This document shows positions 5,134 to 12,246 of a stretch of 13,412 bases of DNA, one piece after another; positions within the stretch are counted from its first letter, which is position 1; each line of letters begins with the position of its first letter. The notes beneath the pieces were generated by a model. It made no database searches and had not been told where the DNA came from. It saw only the letters and a list, made by a program, of their open reading frames with translations. Location of the stretch: NCBI GenBank assembly GCA_009785855.1, contig WQUG01000035.1, positions 1 through 13,412 of the forward strand, read 5' to 3'. The stretch comes from Actinomycetes bacterium. Lineage in GTDB: Bacteria; Actinomycetota; Coriobacteriia; WRKU01; WQUG01. Position numbers and translations under genes: made by a program.

Positions 5134-6816
5134 TCATTCTACGATAGTTCTCTGGCGGATAGCAAAGAGCCAGTCTCCGATGGCGCCAGCAAGCTCCCCG
5201 GACGACTTGAAGCGCTGCGGCTTTGACAGAAAGCGTTCGACCGTCACCTGAAGTTCCTGGCCGTAGAGCTCGTCTCCTTCATAGTCGAGCAGGTGGATCT
5301 CGACGCCTGTTCGCTCCTGTTCGAAACCCGGCGTCGGCGCTTGACCGATGAAGAGCCCGGCGAGATAGCGCCGCTCCGCGTCGCCAGCGACCTGCGCGGT
5401 GGCCGCATAGACGCCTGCCGCGAAACAGAGCGGTTCGCGCGCAGGACCCAGCTCCAGATTGGCAGTCGGATACCCGAGCTCACGACCCTGTCCGCGCCCT
5501 GACTTCACGACTCCGCGAAGCTCAAGCGGATGCCCCGAAAGATCGTAGGCTTCATCGAGGCGTCGGGCAGCGAGCAGCGCCCGTATGCGCGTTGCTGAGA
5601 TGGGCTGGGCGTCCTCTGTGGTCGTCAGCGGCACAGCGCTCACCGGGCAGTCGAGCAGATCGCTCAGAAGGCCCACGTCCCCTGACTGCCCCTGCCCGAA
5701 GCGAAAGTCCGTTCCGACAAAGAGCGCGGTCGGGCTCACGCGCGCGGCCAGGTGCTGGCGCACGAAGAACTCCGGTCCTGCCTGCGCAAGGGCCGGGGTG
5801 AATTCAAGGACCTCGACACGGTCGGCCCCGTAACGTCGAAGCAGGCTGCGGCGCTCTTCGATGTCGCTCAGTTGTGCCGGAGCCTGAGCCGGGCGCAGGA
5901 CTCGTTCGGGGAGTGGGTCCAGGCACAGCGCCACCAGCTCACGTTCCTGCAGATCCGCTTCTCGTCGTGCCGCCTGCAACAGCGCCTGATGACCCCGATG
6001 CACTCCGTCGAAGACCCCGAGGACGACGACCGCCGGCCCCCTGCGTGGACCAGCAACGCGATATGGGAGCGCGCCCAGGAGCTCACGCTCGCAGAAGAGC
6101 TCGGCGATACAAAGCGGGTCTCCGCCCTCCATGACCCGCTGCCCGATCTCCTCCAGCGTATGGGCGTCGCTCAGCCGCAGCCTCCCGCTTTCTGTGCGTC
6201 GAAGCCCGCCCAGGTGTGCCCGGGTGCCGGCAGAGATGCCGATGTCGCGCGCCAGAGCCCTGATGTAGGTCCCTTTCGAGACCAGGAAGTCGACCGTCCA
6301 GCTGTAGTTCTTTGGGTCGCAGGACAGCAGTCGCGCCTTACGTACCTCGATCGTGCGGGGCGCCAGCTCCAGAGTTGCGCCTTTGCGCGCAGCGCTATAG
6401 GAGCGGACGCCTGCGATCTTCAACGCGCTGAACGAGGGGGGCGTCTGCTCCTGGACCCCGGTAAAACGGTCGAGGATCTCCTGGGCGCGCGCAGGATCGA
6501 AGAGCTCCGGGGGCACGGGCGCGCTCTCCTGCTCCTCGCCTTCCCCGTCATCGGTCGTCGTCTGCACGCCGAAGCTGATCTGCGCTTCGTAGCGTTTGAC
6601 CTCTGCGCTCAGGGTCTGCGAGAGCGAAGTGGCCGGCCCGAAGAGCACCACGAGCAGGCCGGTCGCCGCCGGATCCAGGGTACCGGCATGGCCGATGCGC
6701 CCCTCCCCGCTCAGACGGCGGAGTCGTGAGATGACCTCATGGGAGCTGATCTGTGCGGGCTTGTCGACGAGCAGCACGCCCGAGAGCGCCGTGGCTCCCC
6801 GACGCGGCCTGCTCAC
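5134..6816 (-). CDS. truB-ribF: TruB-RibF fusion: tRNA pseudouridine-55 synthase joined to riboflavin kinase/FMN adenylyltransferase
   Basis: A single unbroken 560-residue frame encodes two enzymes normally made from separate genes. Residues 1 to about 240 are TruB, which makes pseudouridine 55 in the tRNA T-loop: GHAGTLDPAATGLL (42-55) contains the catalytic Asp48, followed by SALKIAGVRSY (130-140) and SKGTYIRALARDIG (180-193). Residues from about 258 to 560 are RibF, which makes FMN and then FAD. The adenylyltransferase part has GVFDGVHRGH (267-276), GTDFRFG (368-374) and ISATRIR (406-412). The kinase part has GYPTAN (448-453) and catalytic-type Glu506 in VEIHLLDYEGD. The C-terminal RNA-binding domain of stand-alone TruB is missing; a linker of about 20 residues joins the halves. 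GTG 6816 has GGGAG seven bases upstream and overlaps the nrnA stop by 4 nt. Adjacent truB and ribF genes are common, which makes fusion plausible. Confidence 0.93.
   Translation of the reverse strand: MSRPRRGATALSGVLLVDKPAQISSHEVISRLRRLSGEGRIGHAGTLDPAATGLLVVLFGPATSLSQTLSAEVKRYEAQISFGVQTTTDDGEGEEQESAPVPPELFDPARAQEILDRFTGVQEQTPPSFSALKIAGVRSYSAARKGATLELAPRTIEVRKARLLSCDPKNYSWTVDFLVSKGTYIRALARDIGISAGTRAHLGGLRRTESGRLRLSDAHTLEEIGQRVMEGGDPLCIAELFCERELLGALPYRVAGPRRGPAVVVLGVFDGVHRGHQALLQAARREADLQERELVALCLDPLPERVLRPAQAPAQLSDIEERRSLLRRYGADRVEVLEFTPALAQAGPEFFVRQHLAARVSPTALFVGTDFRFGQGQSGDVGLLSDLLDCPVSAVPLTTTEDAQPISATRIRALLAARRLDEAYDLSGHPLELRGVVKSGRGQGRELGYPTANLELGPAREPLCFAAGVYAATAQVAGDAERRYLAGLFIGQAPTPGFEQERTGVEIHLLDYEGDELYGQELQVTVERFLSKPQRFKSSGELAGAIGDWLFAIRQRTIVE
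5136..5165 (-). promoter_or_regulatory. Candidate mihF promoter
   Basis: On the minus strand TTGCTA (5165-5160) and TAGAAT (5141-5136) are 18 bp apart, matching 4 of 6 and 5 of 6 consensus bases. The -10 box overlaps the last codons and stop of truB-ribF. The predicted start would leave a leader of about 45 nt to mihF. There is no terminator between truB-ribF and mihF, so read-through is also possible. Confidence 0.38.
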
Positions 6817-7796
6817 TTCTGTGCTCCCTGGGGCAGGAGGGCTAAGAGCCGATCCCGTATCTCAGGGATGCTCGCCTCCTTGTCAGGCCAGGTGATGCCG
6901 GCAGCCGCGTGGTGTCCTCCCCCTCCGAAGCGCATCGCTACCTCTGAGACATCGAAGCTTCCCGATGAGCGCAGGGAGACCCGCGCGCCGGCGTCGGTCC
7001 CGACGAAGAGCAGCGCGATACCTGCGCCCTCGACGACCCGTATCAGATCGATGAGATCCTCGGTCCAGCCCACATCGACCCCAAGACGGCTGAGGTCGCC
7101 CTGATCGTAGTGCGAGACGACGACGGCTCCCGCGTTCTCCAGCTGCGCCCGGCTCAACACGAGCTCATCAAGCCTGAGGGCCGCGAGCGGTTTGTTGGCG
7201 AAAAGCGCGGTCGCGATCAAGGCCGGATCAGCGCCGGCGGCGACCATGCTGGAGGCTCCCTCCAGGGCGCGCGCATCCGTGTTGCTGAAGCGGAAGGAAC
7301 CCGTATCACTAAGAAGCGCCGTATAGCAACAGGTCGCGACCGCAGGCGTGCGCTGCAACTTGAGTTCAGGCAGGATCTCCCAGAGAAGCAGCCCGGTGGC
7401 AGCGGCGCCAGGATCGCACAGGCTCTGATCGGTGTAGGATCCGCGGGCGGGATGGTGATCGATCAGGAACGTGCGATCGCAGCGCGCGAGCAACTGGCCC
7501 GCCTGCCCCAGGCGCTCGATCACCGGAGTGTCGACGATGATGAGCAGGTCGAAGCGACGCTCGGCGTCCAGACTGCTCACCGGGATCAGCGCATCGGCGC
7601 AAGGCATCCAGGAATACGCGGGAGGCGTCGGGGACGCGTCGGCCAGAAGCGGCAACACGTCGAGGCCGGCGTCGCGCAGGGCCAGCGACAAGCCCAGGAC
7701 CGAGCCCATCGCGTCTCCGTCCGGACGCGTGTGCCCGCAGACCGCTATCGTCGAGGCGGGCCCGAGGCTTGCCAGCAGATCACGCAGGGCCTTCAT
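6813..7796 (-). CDS. nrnA: NrnA-like DHH/DHHA1 phosphoesterase (oligoribonuclease / pAp phosphatase)
   Basis: NrnA enzymes degrade very short RNA (nanoRNA), and many also dephosphorylate 3'-phosphoadenosine 5'-phosphate. The 327-residue protein has the metal-binding motifs in order: GHTRPDGDAMGS (21-32, with His22, Asp26, Asp28), IIVDTP (86-91, Asp89), the signature IDHH (112-115), and LLSDTGSFRF (161-170, Asp164). The DHHA1 domain near the C terminus has the substrate-binding GGGGHHAAAG (291-300). The length is typical (310-330 aa). ATG 7796 has AAGGA five bases upstream and overlaps the rbfA stop as ATGA. Its own stop overlaps the truB-ribF start as GTGA, so three genes are chained by coupling. 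rbfA-nrnA-truB order is common in Gram-positive bacteria. Confidence 0.92.
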   Translation of the reverse strand: MKALRDLLASLGPASTIAVCGHTRPDGDAMGSVLGLSLALRDAGLDVLPLLADASPTPPAYSWMPCADALIPVSSLDAERRFDLLIIVDTPVIERLGQAGQLLARCDRTFLIDHHPARGSYTDQSLCDPGAAATGLLLWEILPELKLQRTPAVATCCYTALLSDTGSFRFSNTDARALEGASSMVAAGADPALIATALFANKPLAALRLDELVLSRAQLENAGAVVVSHYDQGDLSRLGVDVGWTEDLIDLIRVVEGAGIALLFVGTDAGARVSLRSSGSFDVSEVAMRFGGGGHHAAAGITWPDKEASIPEIRDRLLALLPQGAQK

Positions 7797-8146
7797 CGGG
7801 ATCCTTCCCGCTCCTGGATCGCAGCTTCGATCAGGGACGCCTCGTCGATGGTCTCGTCGATGGAAAAGCGCAGCTCTGGCGTATATTTCCAGCCAAGCGC
7901 ATGGCCCAGGAGGCTCTGGATACGTCCGTGCGCGCTGCGCAAGCCGGCCAGCGCAGCCTCGTAGCGTTCTGGGTCCGTGCTGATGAACACGCGGGCAGAA
8001 CGGGTATCAGGCGCCGTATCGACGCCGGTGATGGTCACGAACTCCAGACGAGGGTCGTTCAGATCCTGCGCAAGGATCGTCGCAAGCAACTCGCGGAGGC
8101 GCTCGTTGTTCTTACGGTTGAAGATCTGTCCGGGGTCGCGCAGCAT
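7793..8146 (-). CDS. rbfA: RbfA, 30S ribosome-binding factor
   Basis: RbfA binds the maturing 30S subunit near the 5' end of 16S rRNA and is needed for late assembly and cold growth. The product of 117 residues (from ATG 8146) is a small KH-like domain protein. The family pattern is visible: NDPRLEFVTITGVDTAPDTRSARVFIS (about residues 30-56), an arginine-containing helix with SAHGRIQSLLGHALG, and PELRFSIDETID near the C terminus. GTG 8152 is six bases further upstream and in frame; I prefer ATG 8146 because GAGAG lies seven bases before it, whereas only one base separates GAGAG from the GTG. It begins shortly after the infB stop and overlaps nrnA by 4 nt. Confidence 0.92.
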   Translation of the reverse strand: MLRDPGQIFNRKNNERLRELLATILAQDLNDPRLEFVTITGVDTAPDTRSARVFISTDPERYEAALAGLRSAHGRIQSLLGHALGWKYTPELRFSIDETIDEASLIEAAIQEREGSR

Positions 8147-8156
8147 GGTCACACTC

Positions 8157-10670
8157 TCAGGCCTCGCGCGCGACCTCGATCACCGTGAAGCCTTCGATGA
8201 TGTCGCCGACCTTCAGGTCCTGATAGCCCTCAACGCCGACGCCGCACTCATAGCCGCTTCTCACGGTCTTGACGTCCTCCTTGAAGCGGCGCAGCGAGCC
8301 TATCTCCCCTTCGTAGATGACGGTGCCGTCGCGAACGACCCGGACACGGTCGTCGCGATGGATCTCACCGTCAAGCACATAGGCTCCGGCGATCACGCCG
8401 ACTTTGGGTACCCGGAAGAGCTCACGGACCTCGACCTGCGCGGTCTCGGTCTCCTTGAACTCGGGAGCAAGCAGACCGACGCGCGCGGCGTTGATCTCCT
8501 CGATCGCCTGGTAGATGATACTGTAGAGGCGCACATCGACCTTCTCTTCGGCGGCGGCGGAGCGCGCCCCCGGGGTCGAGCGTACGTTGAAGCCGATGAT
8601 GATGGCGTTGCTTGCGGCAGCCAGGGCGACATCGGTCTCGGTGATGGCGCCGACGGCCGCGTGCACGACGGTGATGCGGACCTCGCTCTGGTCCATCTTC
8701 GCGAAGGCGTCACTCAAGGCCTCGATCGAGCCCTGGACATCCGCCTTCACGATGAGGTTGAGCTCCTTGAGCTCCCCTGCCTCGATCGTCTCGAAGAGGT
8801 TGTCCAGTGAGATGCGGTTCCGTGAGCTTTCCTGCAGACGCAGACGCTGCTTCATCGCCCGCTCATCGGCCAGCGAGCGCGCTGCCCGCTCGTCAGCGAA
8901 CACGCAGAACTCGTCACCTGATGAAGGAACGGACTGAAGCCCGATGATCTCTGCAGGCTCAGAGGGCCCGGCCACACGGATGGAGCGTCCCTTATCATCG
9001 AGCAAGGCACGGATATGCCCGAAGGCGGTACCCGCCACCAGGGCGTCGCCGACATGCAAGGTGCCCCGCTGAACGAGCACGGTCGCAACGGGGCCGCGCC
9101 CCTTGTCAAGCTTGGCCTCGACGACGGTCCCGAACGCGGGAGCGTCCGGATTGGCCTGCAGCTCGAGCACATCGGCCTGCAGCAAGACCATTTCGAGCAG
9201 CTCATCGATGCCGATGCGCTTCTTCGCGCTGATGTTGACGAAGATGTTCTTACCGCCCCACTCCTCCGGGATCACCTCATACTCAGTGAGCATCTGGCGC
9301 ACGGTGTCAGGGTTGGCGTTGTCCTTGTCGATCTTGTTGACCGCGACCACGATCGGGACCTCGGCGGCCTTCGCATGGTTGATGGCCTCGATCGTCTGCG
9401 GCATGACGCCGTCATCGGCTGCGACGACGAGGATGACGATGTCGGTGATGTTGGCGCCCCGGGCGCGCATCGCCGTGAAGGCCTCGTGTCCCGGCGTATC
9501 GATGAAGGTGATACGGCGCTCGTTCTTCTCGACCACGGACGCGCCGATGTGCTGGGTGATGCCGCCTGCCTCCGTCTCGACGACTCCCGTCTCGCGGATG
9601 GCGTCCAGAAGTGAGGTCTTACCATGATCCACGTGACCCATGACCGTCACGACCGGGCTGCGGGGCGCCAGATCCTCGGGGTCGTCCTCGAAGGTCCAGG
9701 TCATCTCCGCCTCCGGGTCGCGGATCTCGACAGTGCGACCCACGTCATCGGCCAGAAGGTCGATCAGTTCATTGGAGAGCGGCTGGTTGACCGTCAGTGG
9801 CGTCCCCAACATGAAGAGCGTCTTGATGAGGTCGTTGCTGGAAAGCCCCAGGGCCGTCGCGAAGTCTCCGACTGTCACGCCCTCCTCAACGACGACGACA
9901 CCGGCTGCCTCCGGGTCTTCGGGCGATCCCTTCTTCGACTTGGACTTCGGTTCCTCGATCGACCCTTCCTCGCCTTCGGCCTCGGCGCGGTCCTTCTCTT
10001 TCTTCTTCTTCTTAGCCTGGTTCTCGCGCTGAGCGGCTTCTATCTCTGCCCGCATCTGCGCCAGGACCTTCTCTGTCTCAAGCTTCTCAGCTTCAAGGGC
10101 CATGTTGCGGTAGCGCTCCGCCTCCTCCGCTTCGCGTTTCGCGGCGGCGGCGGCCTCAAGACGCGCGGACTCCGCAGCGATCATCTCCTTGAGGTTGCGG
10201 CGCCTGCTCTCACTGTCGGAGCCGGAAGCCTCGCTGACGGCCGCATCGTCTGCCGGAGCCTCAGCGTCCTCAGGTTCTGCGTGCTCTGGCTCAGGTTCAG
10301 GCTGAGGCTCGGCTTCTGCCTGCTGTTCTGCGGCCAGCTGGGCTTCGCGCGCGCGGCGCTGCTCCTCATGCTGGCGACGGATCTCCGCCTCCCGGGCCTG
10401 ACGAGCCTCCAGCTCCGCCTGCCGCAACGCCTCTTCTTCGGCGCGTCGGGCCGCCTCCTTGGCCTCTTCTGCCGCGCGTGCCTTCTCGATCTCCGCCTCC
10501 CGCTCTTTCAGCAGAGGCGCGAGGTGCTCGCGGATGATGTCGACGTAGGCGTCGACGAGGTTGGTCGCGTGGCTCTTCGCCGGTATATTGAGCTCCTTGA
10601 GATGTTCCAGCAGCTCGGTGCTCGACATCCCGAACTCTTTGGCGAGCTCATGTACCTTAATTCCCGCCAT
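8157..10670 (-). CDS. infB: Translation initiation factor IF-2
   Basis: IF-2 is the GTPase that places initiator fMet-tRNA on the 30S subunit and drives 50S joining. The 837-residue protein starts with an IF2-N domain (about 3-50, IKVHELAKEFGMSSTELLEHL). A long charged Ala/Glu/Arg-rich linker follows, probably helical or coiled (about 52-255), including EPQPEPEPE and a KKKKK run (about 220-224). A second IF2-N domain lies at about 262-316. The G domain has GHVDHGKT (345-352), GGITQHIGA (369-377), DTPGHE (391-396), NKID (445-448) and SAKK (481-484), so all five G motifs are intact. Domain II and the fMet-tRNA-binding C-terminal domain (to 837) follow. ATG 10670 lies inside the end of ylxR, a 14-nt overlap, with GGAG nine bases upstream. 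The N-terminal length is ordinary for an actinobacterium. Confidence 0.97.
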   Translation of the reverse strand: MAGIKVHELAKEFGMSSTELLEHLKELNIPAKSHATNLVDAYVDIIREHLAPLLKEREAEIEKARAAEEAKEAARRAEEEALRQAELEARQAREAEIRRQHEEQRRAREAQLAAEQQAEAEPQPEPEPEHAEPEDAEAPADDAAVSEASGSDSESRRRNLKEMIAAESARLEAAAAAKREAEEAERYRNMALEAEKLETEKVLAQMRAEIEAAQRENQAKKKKKEKDRAEAEGEEGSIEEPKSKSKKGSPEDPEAAGVVVVEEGVTVGDFATALGLSSNDLIKTLFMLGTPLTVNQPLSNELIDLLADDVGRTVEIRDPEAEMTWTFEDDPEDLAPRSPVVTVMGHVDHGKTSLLDAIRETGVVETEAGGITQHIGASVVEKNERRITFIDTPGHEAFTAMRARGANITDIVILVVAADDGVMPQTIEAINHAKAAEVPIVVAVNKIDKDNANPDTVRQMLTEYEVIPEEWGGKNIFVNISAKKRIGIDELLEMVLLQADVLELQANPDAPAFGTVVEAKLDKGRGPVATVLVQRGTLHVGDALVAGTAFGHIRALLDDKGRSIRVAGPSEPAEIIGLQSVPSSGDEFCVFADERAARSLADERAMKQRLRLQESSRNRISLDNLFETIEAGELKELNLIVKADVQGSIEALSDAFAKMDQSEVRITVVHAAVGAITETDVALAAASNAIIIGFNVRSTPGARSAAAEEKVDVRLYSIIYQAIEEINAARVGLLAPEFKETETAQVEVRELFRVPKVGVIAGAYVLDGEIHRDDRVRVVRDGTVIYEGEIGSLRRFKEDVKTVRSGYECGVGVEGYQDLKVGDIIEGFTVIEVAREA

Positions 10671-10953
10671 GGGCGATCACTCCCTCTTGTTCGGCGAACA
10701 TGCGTCGTAGCGCAGCGTGGTCAACATCCGTCAGTTCAACGCGCAGCGCGCGCGCAAGTCTCTTCGTCCTCAGAGCTTGATCCAGACAGCTCTCGTCGTG
10801 GCAGAGGTAGGCTCCCCGGCCCGCTGCCCTTCCGGTCGCGTCAAGCAGGACCGTGCGGTCCGCAGAGCGCACGACACGCGCCATATCGCCCTTCGCACCT
10901 TTACGATGGCAGGCCACACAGCTCCGGAGAGGTATCTTGCGTAGCGCGGTCAT
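10657..10953 (-). CDS. ylxR: YlxR family RNA-binding protein (DUF448)
   Basis: YlxR is a small protein almost always between nusA and infB; it is thought to bind RNA and, in Bacillus, to act on transcription or RNase P. The 98-residue product shows the family signature IPLRSCVACHRKGAKGDMARVV (about 7-28, usual form RxCxACRxxxxKxxLxRxV), DATGRAAGRGAYLCHDESC (38-56) with the conserved GRGAYxC core, and LARALRVELTD. ATG 10953 is five bases after the nusA stop, with AGGGA upstream formed by the last nusA codons. The C-terminal 14 nt overlap the infB start. Confidence 0.9.
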   Translation of the reverse strand: MTALRKIPLRSCVACHRKGAKGDMARVVRSADRTVLLDATGRAAGRGAYLCHDESCLDQALRTKRLARALRVELTDVDHAALRRMFAEQEGVIAHGGN

Positions 10954-10958
10954 CGTGG

Positions 10959-12131
10959 CTATCCCTGGGCGGCCTTCGTCGCGGTCTTCTCATGGACGCC
11001 GCAGTACAGCGAGCCCGGACGCGCGTGATTGCGACAGTGCGCCCCGTCGGCCGTGACGGCGGCACAGATGCGCTCGCCTTCTTCCGTCCTGTCCTCCTCG
11101 ATGGTCGGCAGTGAGGAGACCAGGCCCTGATCGGTGGCCATCGCCAGGTTCTTCACGTCGATGCGCCAGCCCGTCAGCTGGGCGGCCAGTCGGGCGTTCT
11201 GTCCCTCCTTGCCGATCGCCAGCGAAAGCTGGTTGTCAGAGACGATGACGTTGGCGGTGTGGGTGTTCTTATCGATGATGACCCGCTCGACCTTGGCAGG
11301 CGACAGAGCGCTTGCGACGAAGGTCGCCGGATCATCGCTGTAGGGGATGATGTCGATGCGCTCCCCCCTGAGATCGGTCACGACGTTGCGGACGCGCGAA
11401 CCTCCGGGTCCGACGCAGGCGCCGACCGGATCCAGGCCCGGCTCGCGGCTCGAGACCGCCACCTTCGAGCGGACCCCTGCCTCGCGCGCGATGCTCCTGA
11501 ACTCGACGATGCCGTCATAGACCTCGGGGACCTCGATCTCGAAGAGCCGTTTGATGAGCTGGGGGTCCTTGCGTGACAGGATGACCCCGGACTCACGCGC
11601 CAGCTCCGGATCGTTGACCGCGAGGATGACGCACTTGATCCGCTCGTTGAAGTGATAGCGCTCGTTGTCCGGCTGCTCACGGCGCGGCAACTCCGCCTCG
11701 ACCTCGTTGTCGAGCTTCATGATCGTGAACTTGCGGTTGGTCTGCTGCACCAGTCCGGTGATCAGCTCGCCGACCCGCCCCTTGTAGTCATGGTAGACCT
11801 TCTCGCGGCGCGCCTCACGGACCATCGAGTTGATGATCGACTTCGCCTGATGAGCGGCGATGCGCGAGACCTCCGCCGGCGTGACGTCACGCTCTTCGAA
11901 TTCCAGCTCTTCGTCGGTCTCGGCTGTGTCCTCGTTGGTCGGCACGAGCTCGAAGACATAGATCGCGCCCGTCTCGCGGTCGATCATGACCCGGGCGTCG
12001 TAGGCCAGGCGCAGGACCCGCTCATAGACCGGCGCCAGATGCTCTTCAAGGCGCGTGAGGAGCTCGACTTCATCGATGCCACGCTCGACCGCTATATCGC
12101 GCAGGGCCTGCATCAGGTTGCTCTCTGCCAT
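10959..12131 (-). CDS. nusA: NusA transcription factor with a C-terminal Cys/His tail
   Basis: NusA binds RNA polymerase and nascent RNA, affecting pausing, intrinsic termination and antitermination. The 390-residue protein contains the N-terminal polymerase-binding domain (about 1-115), an S1 domain (about 118-185, GRVGELITGLV), and two KH domains (about 190-330) with VGACVGPGGSRV (236-247) and SLAIGKEGQNARLAAQLTGW (303-322). There are no C-terminal acidic repeats, as usual outside Proteobacteria. Beyond the KH domains is an unusual tail: Cys356, Cys366, Cys377 and His380 in a C-x9-C-x10-C-x2-H pattern with a PGSLYC core, a candidate small zinc site. ATG 12131 has GAGG six bases upstream. 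It is the first gene of the operon; rimP, usually just upstream, is absent. The leader holds a terminator hairpin. Confidence 0.95.
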   Translation of the reverse strand: MAESNLMQALRDIAVERGIDEVELLTRLEEHLAPVYERVLRLAYDARVMIDRETGAIYVFELVPTNEDTAETDEELEFEERDVTPAEVSRIAAHQAKSIINSMVREARREKVYHDYKGRVGELITGLVQQTNRKFTIMKLDNEVEAELPRREQPDNERYHFNERIKCVILAVNDPELARESGVILSRKDPQLIKRLFEIEVPEVYDGIVEFRSIAREAGVRSKVAVSSREPGLDPVGACVGPGGSRVRNVVTDLRGERIDIIPYSDDPATFVASALSPAKVERVIIDKNTHTANVIVSDNQLSLAIGKEGQNARLAAQLTGWRIDVKNLAMATDQGLVSSLPTIEEDRTEEGERICAAVTADGAHCRNHARPGSLYCGVHEKTATKAAQG

Positions 12132-12153
12132 CGTTCACCTCTCCCTTAAGTGT

Positions 12154-12179
12154 AAAAAAAGCGGGCGCGAGCCCACTTT
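12154..12179 (-). terminator. Intrinsic terminator in the proS-nusA gap (possible nusA attenuator)
   Basis: On the minus strand AAAGTGGGC pairs with GCCCGCTTT (nine pairs, one G-U) around a TCGC loop, directly followed by the rest of a seven-U run. This is a canonical Rho-independent terminator. It lies downstream of the best promoter in the gap and only about 22 nt before the nusA start, so it can end proS transcripts and may also attenuate nusA transcription. Confidence 0.8.
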
Positions 12180-12210
12180 CCCAGAAAAGTTCTTCGGTTA
12201 GTGCAAACTT

Positions 12211-12239
12211 AGTGTAACACAGCCGCCCGGAGCTGTCAC
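12211..12239 (-). promoter_or_regulatory. nusA operon promoter
   Basis: On the minus strand GTGACA (12239-12234, 5 of 6 consensus) and TACACT (12216-12211, 4 of 6) are exactly 17 bp apart, with a TG one base before the -10 box. Transcription would start near 12204, giving a leader of about 73 nt that includes the terminator hairpin. The promoter begins just after the proS stop. A second TACACT at the end of the U-tract has no usable -35. Confidence 0.6.
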
Positions 12240-12246
12240 GCAGCAG

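Noticed and set aside
5752..6729. A 325-codon plus-strand open frame
   Set aside because: It is antisense to truB-ribF; the product is arginine- and glutamine-rich with no recognisable domain.
7110..7964. A 284-codon plus-strand open frame
   Set aside because: Antisense shadow of nrnA and rbfA, with composition typical of reverse-strand reading of GC-rich codons.
9935..10520. Repetitive Ala/Glu/Lys-rich sequence in infB as a possible repeat element
   Set aside because: It is the normal variable charged linker of IF-2 in high-GC bacteria, with no repeated DNA unit.
9624..11114. A 496-codon open frame on the plus strand
   Set aside because: It lies antisense to infB, ylxR and nusA, which have unmistakable conserved motifs. 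The translation is low-complexity Leu/Arg/Gly-rich, as expected for the opposite strand of a GC-rich gene.
12149..12156. A second TACACT box just before the nusA Shine-Dalgarno as the main promoter
   Set aside because: It overlaps the terminator U-tract, has no -35 match at 16-18 bp and would leave a leader of only about 12 nt.
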